Source: JANWXD01 sp035575135
GTDB lineage: Bacteria > Acidobacteriota > Terriglobia > Bryobacterales > Bryobacteraceae
Length of the DNA: 64,000 nt
Direction: 5' to 3'
Assembly: GCA_035575135.1 (NCBI GenBank)
Contig: DATLYE010000039.1
Location: 31,466-95,465, forward strand
Part shown: piece after piece, positions 16,667 through 25,665 of the stretch
How the letters are laid out: every line of letters starts with the position of its first letter
How positions within the stretch are numbered: the stretch's first letter is position 1
The notes under the pieces: generated by a model
The model's database searches: none
What the model saw: only the letters and a program-made list of their open reading frames with translations
Told to the model about the DNA's origin: nothing
Position numbers and translations under genes: made by a program

Positions 16667-18187
16667 TTGGCCCTGTTCCGGACACGCAGCGCAGCGGTCT
16701 ACGGTATTGACGCCTGCCCGATCGATGTGGAGGTGGATCTGTACGCCTCCGGATCGGCCCAGAACTTCATCACCGTGGGCATGCCGGACACGGCGGTGAA
16801 GGAGAGCCGGGAACGGATCAAGTCCGCGCTGCTCAACTCCGGTTTGGGTTATCCCAACAAAGCCGTCACCATCAACCTGGCGCCAGCCAACGTGCGCAAG
16901 GAGGGGGCGGGTTTCGACCTGCCCATGGCGGTCGGAATCCTGGGCGCCATGGGGACGGTGCCGCCTACGGACCGCTTCCTGCTGGTCGGGGAGTTGTCGC
17001 TGGACGGGGCGATCCGGCCGGTGCGGGGCGCATTGCCGATTGCCGCCTGCGCGCGCCGCCACGGGGTGGAGAACCTGGTGGTGCCGGCGGCGAATGCGGC
17101 CGAGGCGGCGGTGGTGGAGGGAGTACGGGTCTACGGCGTGACGCACGTCGCCGAAGTCGTCAAGCTGCTGGTCGAGCCCGATCAGTTCACCCCGGCGGCG
17201 GCCCCGGCACCGTCCCTGGCCGTGGCTTCGTCCCACGGGCTGGATTTTCGCGAAGTGTGCGGGCAGGCGACGGCCAAGCGCGCGCTCGAAGTGGCCGCGG
17301 CGGGAGGGCACAACGTGTTGATGATCGGCCCGCCGGGTTCGGGCAAGACCATGCTGGCGCGGCGCCTGGCGGGAATCCTGCCGCCGCTGACCTTCGAAGA
17401 GGCGCTGGAGACGACGAAGGTGCATAGCGTGGCGGGCACGCTGCCTTCCGGGGCAGGGCTGCTGACCGAGCGCCCGTTCCGCGCGCCGCACCACACGGTG
17501 TCCGACGCGGGCCTGCTCGGCGGAGGCAGCGGCATGCCGCGGCCCGGGGAGGTCAGTCTGGCGCACAACGGCGTACTGTTTCTGGACGAATTGCCGGAGT
17601 TTCATCGCAACGTGCTGGAGCTGCTGCGCCAGCCCCTCGAAGAGGGCTCGGTCACGATTGCGCGCGCCAACATGACGCTGTCCTTCCCGGCGAGCTTCAT
17701 GCTCGTGGCGGCCATGAATCCCTGCCCGTGCGGCTTCTTTGGAGACGCCACGCGGGAGTGCCGCTGCACCGGAGCGATGATCCAGCGTTATCTGTCCAAG
17801 ATCAGCGGGCCGCTGCTCGATCGCATTGACCTGCATATCGAAGTTCCGGCGGTTCCTTTCAAGGAGATGCGCGGCCAGGGCGGCGGCGCTTCCTCGGCTG
17901 AGATGCGGGAGCGCGTGCTGGCGGCGCGGCGGATCCAGCAGGCGCGCGGCTTCCCCAACGCCCGGATCCCCACACGCCTGCTGCGGAAGCTGTGCGAACT
18001 GGACGAGGCCGGCGAACGCACCCTGGAAACGGCAGTGCGCCGTCTGGGACTTTCGGCGCGGGGCCACGACCGCCTGCTGAAAGTCGCCCGTACGATTGCG
18101 GATCTGGCCGGCTCGGAGGCCATCACGGCCAAACACGTGGCTGAAGCGGTGCAGTACCGGAGCCTGGACCGAAATTACTGGAGTTGA
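16667..18187 (+). CDS. YifB/ComM-type Mg-chelatase-like AAA+ ATPase
   Basis: About 506 aa. The family begins close to a 'RTRSAAVYGID' segment, and the nearest in-frame start codon before it is a TTG at 16667; no ATG is available there, and ATGs further upstream add a non-homologous leader, so the start is uncertain. Domains: N-terminal Lon-protease-like/ChlI domain (SAAVYGIDACPIDVEVDL, KESRERIKSALLNSG, LVGELSLDGAIRPVRGALP), then AAA+ core with Walker A GPPGSGKTML, Walker B LFLDELPEF and the CPCGFFGD zinc-like insert, and a C-terminal Mg-chelatase domain. ComM relatives act in branch migration during natural transformation; dprA lies 13 kb away. Confidence 0.9.
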   Translation: MALFRTRSAAVYGIDACPIDVEVDLYASGSAQNFITVGMPDTAVKESRERIKSALLNSGLGYPNKAVTINLAPANVRKEGAGFDLPMAVGILGAMGTVPPTDRFLLVGELSLDGAIRPVRGALPIAACARRHGVENLVVPAANAAEAAVVEGVRVYGVTHVAEVVKLLVEPDQFTPAAAPAPSLAVASSHGLDFREVCGQATAKRALEVAAAGGHNVLMIGPPGSGKTMLARRLAGILPPLTFEEALETTKVHSVAGTLPSGAGLLTERPFRAPHHTVSDAGLLGGGSGMPRPGEVSLAHNGVLFLDELPEFHRNVLELLRQPLEEGSVTIARANMTLSFPASFMLVAAMNPCPCGFFGDATRECRCTGAMIQRYLSKISGPLLDRIDLHIEVPAVPFKEMRGQGGGASSAEMRERVLAARRIQQARGFPNARIPTRLLRKLCELDEAGERTLETAVRRLGLSARGHDRLLKVARTIADLAGSEAITAKHVAEAVQYRSLDRNYWS

Positions 18188-18248
18188 CGCGCAGCTCCTT
18201 CCTCGCGGGTCTCGCTGTGCAACGGTGCCGCGGCGCCCCGCGTCAGTG

Positions 18249-20312
18249 CTAAACCGTCTCCCAGTAGACAGCGTAGCGGCGGTCAAAGAGGCGGTAGAGC
18301 GGCACCAACGTCACGTCCTTGCTCTGCCCGACGGTCCGGAAGGTGAGCGGTTGTGCCGCCAGCTTGATCCAGGTGGCGGGATCGTCACCCGCCGGTCGCA
18401 ACCTAGGGATCTCGATGTCCGGAACCGGCGGGACCTGGTTGGAGGGCGCCAGAGGCGAGCCGTGCTGCTCGACGCCCGGCGCGCCCACGCGAAAATTAGG
18501 GCCGATGATGTGTGCTTCCGTGAGGCCTTCCGCGCCCAGATCGCCTGCCAGAACCAGCGGTCCGTAAAGAAAGGCCTGAACGTGTGCATCGTCCGGCATG
18601 GCTTCGACGCCAAGACGCATGGGGAGCCGCAGCTCCACTCTGTCACCCGCCTTCCAGACCCGGCTGAGCGTCAGGTAACTTCCCGGCGAAGCGGAGATCT
18701 CCAGCACCCTGCCGTTGAGCTTCACGGCCGGAGAGGTTTCGAGCCACCCGGGGATGCGGAGCCGGATCGCCAGACTCTCCGAAGGTGCGGCGGTCACGGT
18801 CAGGGCGATGTCCTCCGACTCCGGATACTGCGTCTGGAGGCGGAGCTGGAAACCCTTTTCCGGCCAGTCGAGCTCGGAGGGGAGGAACAAGTTAACGTAG
18901 AGTCCTTGTTTGTCGTGCCAGTAAATGCTGTCGTTGAGTTTCGAAAACTCTTCGATACCGGTGCCGGTGCAACACCAGAAAGTCTGATCTTCTGTGTTAA
19001 ATGTCTTCCAGACACCAGGACTCAACGATAAGTAATACTGCGTATAACCTGAGTTCGGACGGATCGTGCCGATCCGGTGGTTGAGCAGCAGGCGCTCGTA
19101 GTAATCAAAATAAGTCGGATCCGGGTTCCAGCCGTAGAGGTAGCGTGTCAGGCGAAGCATATTGTACGCGCAGCAACACTCGGCCGTGTTGACGCTCTGC
19201 CGCCATTCGGCGGCGAGCCTCCGGGGCGGGGCCAGCCAGGCCTCGGCGTTGCTGGTGCCCCCGGTGACATAGGAACGTGCGGTCTTGATCTCGTAGAAGA
19301 AGAACTCGGCTACGTCGCGGAAGCGAGCGTCTCCGGACAGTTCGTAGCGGCGCGCCGCGGCAATCACCTGCGGGATGTGGGTGTTGGCATGGAGCCCCCG
19401 CAGCTCGTCGCGGCGGGCGGCCAGCGGGTTGAGGAAGCTCTTCTTCTGGAACCGGTCGCCGGCGCGAGCCCAGCGGTCCTCGCCGGTGGCTGCGGCCAGA
19501 TGGTAGAGCGTTTCGGCGATGCCGCCGAACTCCACGTTCAGGATCTGCTGCATGTGGGCCTCGCTTTTCGAAGCGGTCCACTCATCCACCCACGCCGCCA
19601 TCCCTTCGAGAACCTGGAGCGCCTGCCGGTTGCCCGCCAGGCGGTACATGTCGAACAGGCCCGCCATGATCTTGTGGATGGTGTAGAACGGAGCCCAGAC
19701 GCGTTCGCCGCGCTCCAGACGGTCGAACCAAGACGTGGGAAAGGCGCTGAGATAGGCGCCGCCGAGCTTCTGCTGGCACTTGGCCAGTTCCGCGACCATG
19801 TAATCGGCCTTGGCCTTGGCCTCCCTGTCACCGGAGGCCGCCAGTTGCGCGCTTGCCGTGAGGAAATGACCGGTGAAATGGCCGCGCAACTCGCTCGAAC
19901 GCTGGCCGTTTTCCGGCTGCTCCCAACCTCCCAGAGGCCTGGCGGAACCCACAGGCAGGCCGGCATTGGCGCGGAAGGTGTAAAGCAGCCGGTCCGCATC
20001 CAGGCGCGCCATGTAACCCCGATTCCATTCGTGTGCCTTTGAAAACAGGCTGCCGGGCAACAGGCGGACCCGGCTCATCGGGAACGGCTCGGCTTTCGGC
20101 GTCACCTTGCCGCGGCGGAACTCCAGTGTTCCCTCAAAGGCGGGCGTTTCCGGAACCAAGGGACGGCGAAAGGACCCGGGCGCGGGACGATCCGAGGGCC
20201 GCTCGCCGTGCCCGGTCTGCTGCGCAAATGCCGGAACAGCCGCCGGCGACAGAGCTACGAGAGTGCCGAAGCGGCGGCGGCTCAAACGGGCAGATCGGTT
20301 ACCGGTTTCCAT
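18249..20312 (-). CDS. GH127-like (DUF1680) glycosidase, Tat-exported
   Basis: A 687-aa protein of the GH127-type group, which includes beta-L-arabinofuranosidases that use a zinc-bound cysteine as nucleophile. The Cys sites are visible: AECCCAYN (E378, C379-C381) and FWCCTGTG (C447, C448), plus EFGGIAETLY, THIPQVIAAARRYELSG and YVTGGTSNAEAW typical of the alpha/alpha barrel. A C-terminal beta-sandwich follows. The N-terminus has a twin-arginine-like stretch (RLSRRRFGTLVALSP) and a cleavage region AFAQ, so Tat export is likely. It stands alone with 223 bases upstream. Likely acts on plant-cell-wall arabinosides; GH146-like specificity cannot be excluded. Confidence 0.85.
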   Translation of the reverse strand: METGNRSARLSRRRFGTLVALSPAAVPAFAQQTGHGERPSDRPAPGSFRRPLVPETPAFEGTLEFRRGKVTPKAEPFPMSRVRLLPGSLFSKAHEWNRGYMARLDADRLLYTFRANAGLPVGSARPLGGWEQPENGQRSSELRGHFTGHFLTASAQLAASGDREAKAKADYMVAELAKCQQKLGGAYLSAFPTSWFDRLERGERVWAPFYTIHKIMAGLFDMYRLAGNRQALQVLEGMAAWVDEWTASKSEAHMQQILNVEFGGIAETLYHLAAATGEDRWARAGDRFQKKSFLNPLAARRDELRGLHANTHIPQVIAAARRYELSGDARFRDVAEFFFYEIKTARSYVTGGTSNAEAWLAPPRRLAAEWRQSVNTAECCCAYNMLRLTRYLYGWNPDPTYFDYYERLLLNHRIGTIRPNSGYTQYYLSLSPGVWKTFNTEDQTFWCCTGTGIEEFSKLNDSIYWHDKQGLYVNLFLPSELDWPEKGFQLRLQTQYPESEDIALTVTAAPSESLAIRLRIPGWLETSPAVKLNGRVLEISASPGSYLTLSRVWKAGDRVELRLPMRLGVEAMPDDAHVQAFLYGPLVLAGDLGAEGLTEAHIIGPNFRVGAPGVEQHGSPLAPSNQVPPVPDIEIPRLRPAGDDPATWIKLAAQPLTFRTVGQSKDVTLVPLYRLFDRRYAVYWETV

Positions 20313-20535
20313 CGAGCCTCCTGTCTGCGCGGCACCCGGCGCCGGATTTTCTGCCGGGGCCTTTTTGCAATCCTACCTCAGCCAGCCGCCTGCCACGTCA
20401 TTGGAAGCGCTTCCGCTCCGGGATCCCGCGGCAAAGACGTGGCTGAACTCGGCGGCGGCCCGGCTCGCTGGCAGCGCCTGCGCGCGGGGTTACCAGAAAA
20501 TTGCCCGCACGGGCGCGCCTGATTCCGACGGCCGG
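20313..20535. other. Intergenic region
   Basis: No gene or clear signal is seen between the GNAT gene stop and the glycosidase start, apart from GC-rich sequence without good promoter matches. Confidence 0.4.
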
Positions 20536-21618
20536 TCAAAACGCATCGAAGGGAGAAAAGTCCCAGCAGTCGGGCTGGGAAAGTACGGATTTGAGGTCGG
20601 CGCTTGCGACCCGGTAGTAAAGCGGCCAATGGCCGCGGCTTCGATACTTTTTCGGAAACAGGGACAAGGCCGCCTGCCGCTTGGTGGGAGCCCAACCGAT
20701 CCACTGGACCGAGCCGGCGCCGAGGCGACGTGCGGCGCGCACCGCCCCCCGCAGCAACGTGCGAACGACGGCCGGTGAGTCGCCGAGCGCCTGAAGGTCG
20801 GCGATGAGATAGCTCCGCAGGCCCCGGGAGTGCTCCTGAGCCTGCGCCACCAAGACGAGGTAACCCAGGAGTTCGCCTTCGCGCACGGCTCCCAGAATGA
20901 TGGGCCTGTCGGGCCACCAGGCCTGGCTGAAGCGCCACCGGAGCGCCTTTGCCGTCCGAACGGCCACGAGACGGCCCGGTTGCCGCCGCAGTTTTTCCCA
21001 AAACCGGTCGAACTCTTCGCCGAAGCTGTCGAAGTGCCGAATCTCCGCTGCCGCTTTGCGGGGGAGGCGGCCGGGAAGGGCGGCGAGCGCAAGCGCCAGG
21101 GCGGCCGGTACGGACAACCACCGGGCGCCCGGAACCCGCCGTCGTTCCAGCGCCGCAGCGGCAAACGCTCTCCGGCGGAGGACCCAGAAATAGCTGCAAT
21201 TGTAGTCCGGGGCCGGGATGGGCTGAGCTCCGAATGCCGACATCACCCGGGCGGCCGTTTCGTTCGCGCTGCCGTTGAGCAGTAAATCCACATGGCCCTG
21301 AGCGAAATAGGACATGGTGAGCAGCAGCGAACTGCGGCGGTACTCCGGATCCACGGCCCAGGAGCTCGCGGTCGCGCATTTGAGCGGGCGCCCTTCCAGT
21401 TCGTACAACATCGGGACATTGGTCATGGTGCCCACGATGCGGCCGGATTCGTTTTCGAGCACCCAGCCGATGGGCACTTCTTCCAGCTCCCTGCGGAAGG
21501 GATGGGCCAGCCACCAGCGCCGGCGAAGGTCCGGATCAAAAGCGGTAAGCCCGTTGCGAACCGATACGTCGAGAATCGCAGGGATATCGTCCACGGTCGC
21601 GCAGCGGACTCGGGTCAT
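20536..21618 (-). CDS. GNAT-family acyltransferase-like protein
   Basis: A 360-aa protein whose first ~150 residues read as a GNAT domain: MTRVRCATVDDIPAILDVS at the N-terminus, GWVLENESGRIVGTMTNVP (beta strands), and SSWAVDPEYRRSSLLL, the acetyl-CoA-binding turn. A hydrophobic stretch (LSVPAALALALAALPG, about 168-183) follows, then a second alpha/beta half with GELLGYLVLVAQAQ and LIADLQALGD that resembles another GNAT-like fold. This two-lobed build recalls enzymes that move acyl or aminoacyl groups to cell-surface glycans. It lies downstream of a NodB-type deacetylase and an ACP/ligase/reductase set on the same strand; an acyl transfer role using that ACP is inference. Confidence 0.65.
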   Translation of the reverse strand: MTRVRCATVDDIPAILDVSVRNGLTAFDPDLRRRWWLAHPFRRELEEVPIGWVLENESGRIVGTMTNVPMLYELEGRPLKCATASSWAVDPEYRRSSLLLTMSYFAQGHVDLLLNGSANETAARVMSAFGAQPIPAPDYNCSYFWVLRRRAFAAAALERRRVPGARWLSVPAALALALAALPGRLPRKAAAEIRHFDSFGEEFDRFWEKLRRQPGRLVAVRTAKALRWRFSQAWWPDRPIILGAVREGELLGYLVLVAQAQEHSRGLRSYLIADLQALGDSPAVVRTLLRGAVRAARRLGAGSVQWIGWAPTKRQAALSLFPKKYRSRGHWPLYYRVASADLKSVLSQPDCWDFSPFDAF

Positions 21619-21710
21619 GGAAGTGCGTACCGGTTTGTGACAGGGCCGATGGCTCGTTCCCGGAGGAAGCCGGAGGGAGGGAGACGAATCGGCGTCATTT
21701 TCGATCTTTC

Positions 21711-22751
21711 TTAGCCCTCACGCCCGGCCAATGCATACAAGCCGCTCACTTTCGCGCGAAAAATTCTGCCCGGCATTCCGTGGTACACCCTGAGCCGCGG
21801 TATTGCCCAGCGGAGGGGGCGCTCTCCGGCATGGCGATCTTCGACCGAGAACGCGGCCTGATATCCCGCCCGCTCCGCCAATTGCATCACTTCAGCGGAG
21901 TAGTCCTCCGGGCCTCCGTTCGGGTACGCCAGGAAGCGACAAGGGGCGCCGGTCTCGGTCTCGATCTTCTGCCGGCTCTGTCGCAGTTCGGAGTCCACGG
22001 CCTCGGCCGCCAGCGACGTCAGCACCGGGTGCGAAACCGTGTGCGAGCCCAGCTCGAATCCCTGTGCTGCGAGCCACCGGGCTTCCTGCCAGTCCATGAA
22101 AGCATGCGCCTCTTCATCGTAGAGCGAGGGGAGGGCTTCGGTTTTCGACCGCAGCAGCACCAGCAGCTGCTCCCGTGTCTCAAGGGAAGCCCGCTTGCAC
22201 TGCTCGACGAGCTGGTTGGCCACGCCGAGCCGCCGGCGGCGGTCGGGACCGCACCTTCTGAGGTCGTAGCGGCCCAACGTGCACGCAATCTCCTCCTCCG
22301 GCCAGTCCAGGACTCGCAGCCGTATCTCGGTAGTCCAGAGGATCGAGCGCGAGCCGAGGCAGGCGGTCGTCAGGTGGAAGATTGCCGGCACTCCCATTTT
22401 TTTCAAGACGGGCGCAGCAAGCGTCACATTGTTGCGATAACCGTCATCGAAGGTAATCACGACCGGGTTGCCGGGCCATGGCCGATTCCCGAGTAAACCG
22501 TCACATAGTTCGGATGCGGAGAGCGGCGTGAAGTGTTTGCATATGTATTCGAGCTGCGCCGTAAATTCCGAGACATCCACCAGGAACGTGAACAGGTCCT
22601 GCCAGTCGTTCCGGGGGTGCGAAATCACGCCGTGGTAACACAACACCGCGAGCCGGCGGCGGCAAAGGCTCCGGCAGACGGCGTATGCGCCCAGTTTCTC
22701 GGCGGTCGAAAGCGTCCAGCGTTTCAGCGCGGGGACGGTTTTGGTTGCCAT
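21711..22751 (-). CDS. NodB-type polysaccharide deacetylase
   Basis: A 346-aa protein, ATG at 22751 (MATKTVPALKRW) chosen over a longer Arg/Cys-rich frame. The NodB domain is clear: LAVLCYHGVI (motif before the domain), VVITFDDGYRNN with the catalytic/metal Asp pair, IFHLTTACLG, a WTTEIRLRV insert, then ELGSHTVSHPVLTSL (His metal ligands) and FLAYPNGGPEDYS. These enzymes remove N- or O-acetyl groups from chitin-like or exopolysaccharide chains. No signal peptide is obvious. It follows the ACP-ligase-SDR trio with 111 bases between and precedes the GNAT gene. Confidence 0.88.
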   Translation of the reverse strand: MATKTVPALKRWTLSTAEKLGAYAVCRSLCRRRLAVLCYHGVISHPRNDWQDLFTFLVDVSEFTAQLEYICKHFTPLSASELCDGLLGNRPWPGNPVVITFDDGYRNNVTLAAPVLKKMGVPAIFHLTTACLGSRSILWTTEIRLRVLDWPEEEIACTLGRYDLRRCGPDRRRRLGVANQLVEQCKRASLETREQLLVLLRSKTEALPSLYDEEAHAFMDWQEARWLAAQGFELGSHTVSHPVLTSLAAEAVDSELRQSRQKIETETGAPCRFLAYPNGGPEDYSAEVMQLAERAGYQAAFSVEDRHAGERPLRWAIPRLRVYHGMPGRIFRAKVSGLYALAGREG

Positions 22752-22862
22752 CCGCGATTCCAACCTCAACGCCCTCGGACTACAAGGTACAGACCATTGC
22801 CGCTCCTGTCCATTGCACCGGCAGGAGCGCACCGGCCGTCGCTTCCCCGCCCATAACCAGGC

Positions 22863-23594
22863 TCAGCAGCTGAGCCCCCCATCCACAAGGATCACCTGTC
22901 CGGTAATGAAGCCTGCTTCTTCCGACAGTAAGAACTTCAACAGCGCGACGGTATCCGCCGCCTCTCCCAAGCGGCCGAGAGGCGTGCGGCGGACGACCTG
23001 CTTCAGATCCTCCTCGGAAAGCGCTGCGGACATGTCGGTCCGGACATAGCCCGGGGCGATGGAGTTCACCGTCACGCCCAGGCGTCCCAGTTCCCGGGCC
23101 AGCGACCGCGTCAGGCCGTCCAGGCCGGCCTTGGAGGCGGAGTAGGCCGACAGTCCCGTGTAGCCCCGGCTGCCGATGATCGAGCTGATGTTGACGATGC
23201 GGCCGCCGCGGCGGTGGCGCAGGAAATGCCGGGCCGCGGCGCGCGACATGGCCAGCGGGCCGAGGAGGTTGGTGCGGATGATGCGTTCGCAGTCCGCCAG
23301 CGGGAAGGTGGCCAGCACGCCCGCCCCGGCGATGCCGGCGTTGTTGACCAGCCCGTAGAGCGGCCCGCCGCGGGCCACGCAGGCGTCGAGGAACTCTTCG
23401 TAACACTCGATCCGGGCCAGGTCAAAGGACTCGTAGTAGAAGCGCTCGCGAACGGCCGGATCCGCCTGGAGCGAGCGAATGGAGTCACTGGGCGTGCGGC
23501 TGCAAGTCGAAACGAAGTATCCCTCCTCGAGCAGGGAGCGAACGGCAGCCGCTCCGATGCCGCGGCTCCCTCCGGTGATCACCACGTGTTTCAT
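22863..23594 (-). CDS. FabG-like short-chain reductase
   Basis: A 243-aa short-chain dehydrogenase/reductase. The ATG at 23594 is supported by a 4-base overlap with the ligase stop. Motifs: TGGSRGIG (7-14, NADPH binding), NNAG (84-87), NISS (135-138) and YSASK (Y151, K155), ending with the usual SSE..ITGQVILVDGGLS. The best functional match is 3-oxoacyl-ACP reductase, which fits the neighbouring acyl carrier protein. It is the third gene of a tightly overlapping trio (ACP, AMP ligase, reductase). Confidence 0.9.
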   Translation of the reverse strand: MKHVVITGGSRGIGAAAVRSLLEEGYFVSTCSRTPSDSIRSLQADPAVRERFYYESFDLARIECYEEFLDACVARGGPLYGLVNNAGIAGAGVLATFPLADCERIIRTNLLGPLAMSRAAARHFLRHRRGGRIVNISSIIGSRGYTGLSAYSASKAGLDGLTRSLARELGRLGVTVNSIAPGYVRTDMSAALSEEDLKQVVRRTPLGRLGEAADTVALLKFLLSEEAGFITGQVILVDGGLSC

Positions 23595-24910
23595 TGCGGG
23601 CCTGTCTTTTTCCATGAGCTGGAAACAGCGACGCCTTCGACGATCTGAAACCGGCGCGGAACTTTGTGCGGGGGCAAGCCCTTGAGGCACCAGGCCAGCA
23701 ACTCTTTTTCCAGGACCTCCGGAGGCGGCGCGCCGGAGGCGGGCACCACTTCGGCGCCCAGGACCGCGCCCGTCAAGGGATTCGGGATGGCGTAAACGCG
23801 CGCCTCTCCGACCAGAGGATGCGCCAGCAGGTAAGCTGCGACCTCATCGGGAAACACCTTGAGCCCCGCCACGTTGACGACCTGATCGTGGCGCCCCCGG
23901 AACAGGACACGGTCTGCTTCGATCTCGACCAGATCTCCGGTCCGCAACCAGCCGTCCTCCGTCCACGGCGCCGGCTCGCCGCCGGCATAGCCCCGCATGC
24001 GCGACGGCGCCTGAACTTCCAGCATCCCGTCGCGAATGCGCAGCCGCACGCCGCCCGGCAGTTCCCGCTCCAGCCACGCTGCGGGGAAACCCGCCCGGCC
24101 GTCGCTGACCGAAAACAAGGCGCCTGCCTCCGTGGAGGCATAGATGTGCGTCACGCGGGCCTGCGGGAAGGTGCGCTGTAAACGATCCAGGGTTGCCTGG
24201 TCTGCGGCTTCTCCCCCGAGGGTGATCTGGCGGAGTGCGGGCAGCCCGCCGGTGTCCAGGGCCAGCAGCAGGGAGCGCCAGAAGGTGGGCGTCCCGCTCA
24301 GATGCGTGACGCCGTATTTTTTCGCCAGGCGGGCCAGTTCGGCCGGTGTCCGGCCTTGGCCCACCACGAGGACTCCCTCCGACAACGCGGCCGAGAGCAC
24401 CACCTGCAGCCCGGCAAAGGAATGGGTTTCGTAGGTGAGAAGCCAGATTCCTCCGCGGTTGCGAGCCAGGGATTCCGCCTGCATGCGCGCGGTCAAGGCC
24501 TCGAGCGTCTGGTGGACAACCTTGGGAGGACCCGTGGTGCCCGACGTCAGCAGGAAGATCCCCGGCTGAGAGGCCTCGGAGCAGGCTGCGGCGGAGAGGG
24601 CGCGCGCGGCAATCCGATCCGGCGAGTGCACGACGAGTTGCGGCTCGAGGCTTTCCGGAAGCTGGTCCGCGCCGATCGAGGCTCGGCCCAGTATCAGGCC
24701 GGCGGGGCGCTGCTCGGCCAGGACTAAAAGCGCCAGCAGGGTTGCCGGGTCCTCGTCGAGCGAAAGCAGCCGGGACGCACCATGAGACACCAGGGCGTCT
24801 TCGAAGCGGCGGGTGCGCGCGAGGATTTCCACGCCGCTCGCCGGGCCGTCTTCGCGCAGCACCACCGCCGCATCGCCGCGCGCCTCCAGTGCCGTGCGCA
24901 AGCTCTTCAT
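23591..24910 (-). CDS. Small AMP-forming acyl ligase (ANL superfamily)
   Basis: A 439-aa class I adenylate-forming enzyme. Motifs: LLTSGTTGPPKVV (A3 phosphate loop), TYETHSF, HIYASTEAGA (A5), WTEDGWLRTGDLVEIEADRV (A7) and GRHDQVVNVAGLKVFPDE (A8). It ends just after the A10 region, which is degenerate: SSSWKKTGPQ in place of the usual T-x-x-G-K. It is short for an acyl-CoA ligase because the N-terminal part is reduced. Overlap of 4 bases with both the ACP gene and the reductase gene suggests that it loads an acyl or aryl acid onto that ACP. Substrate not readable. Confidence 0.85.
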   Translation of the reverse strand: MKSLRTALEARGDAAVVLREDGPASGVEILARTRRFEDALVSHGASRLLSLDEDPATLLALLVLAEQRPAGLILGRASIGADQLPESLEPQLVVHSPDRIAARALSAAACSEASQPGIFLLTSGTTGPPKVVHQTLEALTARMQAESLARNRGGIWLLTYETHSFAGLQVVLSAALSEGVLVVGQGRTPAELARLAKKYGVTHLSGTPTFWRSLLLALDTGGLPALRQITLGGEAADQATLDRLQRTFPQARVTHIYASTEAGALFSVSDGRAGFPAAWLERELPGGVRLRIRDGMLEVQAPSRMRGYAGGEPAPWTEDGWLRTGDLVEIEADRVLFRGRHDQVVNVAGLKVFPDEVAAYLLAHPLVGEARVYAIPNPLTGAVLGAEVVPASGAPPPEVLEKELLAWCLKGLPPHKVPRRFQIVEGVAVSSSWKKTGPQ

Positions 24911-25152
24911 GCCGCAAACAGCCGGGCCAGTTCGCCCACCGTGCGGAACTGGATGAATCCGTCCCGGAAGGGATCTTTGCCGGTTGCCGATTGCAGTTCG
25001 ATGACGATTTGGGCCAGGTCCAGCGAGTCTATGGGCAGCGTGCCGTCGAGAACAGGCACGTCCTCGCTGAGCTCGACACGTGGAACTCCCTTGGCATCCA
25101 GAATCTGATTCAGTACGGCCTGAATCCGGGTGATCAGTTCCTCGTGCCCCAT
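24907..25152 (-). CDS. Acyl carrier protein
   Basis: An 81-aa acidic carrier protein. The phosphopantetheine site is S43 in LPIDSLDLAQIV, within the usual helix II. I start at the ATG at 25152; a TTG two codons upstream is possible. Length, the charge pattern and the 'D-S-L' motif are typical, although the sequence before it (SEDVPVLDGTLPIDS) differs from FabF-linked AcpP. It is separate from fatty-acid genes and overlaps the ligase gene by 4 bases, so it is a dedicated carrier for this cluster. Confidence 0.9.
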   Translation of the reverse strand: MGHEELITRIQAVLNQILDAKGVPRVELSEDVPVLDGTLPIDSLDLAQIVIELQSATGKDPFRDGFIQFRTVGELARLFAA

Positions 25153-25217
25153 GGTCAATAGTTTACCTGTTAGCCGCCGGGGCCCGTCCGGCGTGAAAGC
25201 AGCGCAGCCCGGCGAGG

Positions 25218-25658
25218 TCAGTGCGCGGGATCCCCCCGGTGATGGATCAGGAAATCCGCGTCAATCTTCTTGCGGCCGCGGTAGCCTTCCTCCACCCGGT
25301 GCCAGAACTGAATCCCTTCCTCGCCCATGCGCCAGCAGAGGTAGACTTCTTCGCCGCGGAACAGCGTGGGGAAATCAATCAGGCCGATGTCCAGATCCTT
25401 CACGAGACAGCCGTACTCGTGAATTCCCTGGATGACTTCCTTCAGGCGGGCCCCGAGCGCCTCCCGGCGCGACTGGAGCCGCACCATGTGCTGGTGGTTG
25501 ATGACGGAGCCGCCGAGCAGAGCCACGCGCCGCAGGATGGACTCGATCTCTGCTTCCGCCTTGCCGTATTCGGCACGAAGGGTCATGGCCTGGCGCAGAT
25601 CTTCTTCGACCCGCGGCAAAAGCCGCTCGGCCTCCTCGAGGGTGAAGTGCCGCGCCAT
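25218..25658 (-). CDS. DUF2203-family protein
   Basis: A 146-aa protein with the DUF2203 pattern: N-terminal MARHFTLEEAERLLPRVEED, two long helices, and the conserved tail GCLVKDLDIGLIDFPTLF, CWRMGEEGIQFWH and GYRGRKKID. The family has no known function. It is the last gene of a compact run ispG-yjbQ-DUF2203 (7-base gap to yjbQ). Confidence 0.85.
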   Translation of the reverse strand: MARHFTLEEAERLLPRVEEDLRQAMTLRAEYGKAEAEIESILRRVALLGGSVINHQHMVRLQSRREALGARLKEVIQGIHEYGCLVKDLDIGLIDFPTLFRGEEVYLCWRMGEEGIQFWHRVEEGYRGRKKIDADFLIHHRGDPAH

Positions 25659-25665
25659 GCCTTCC

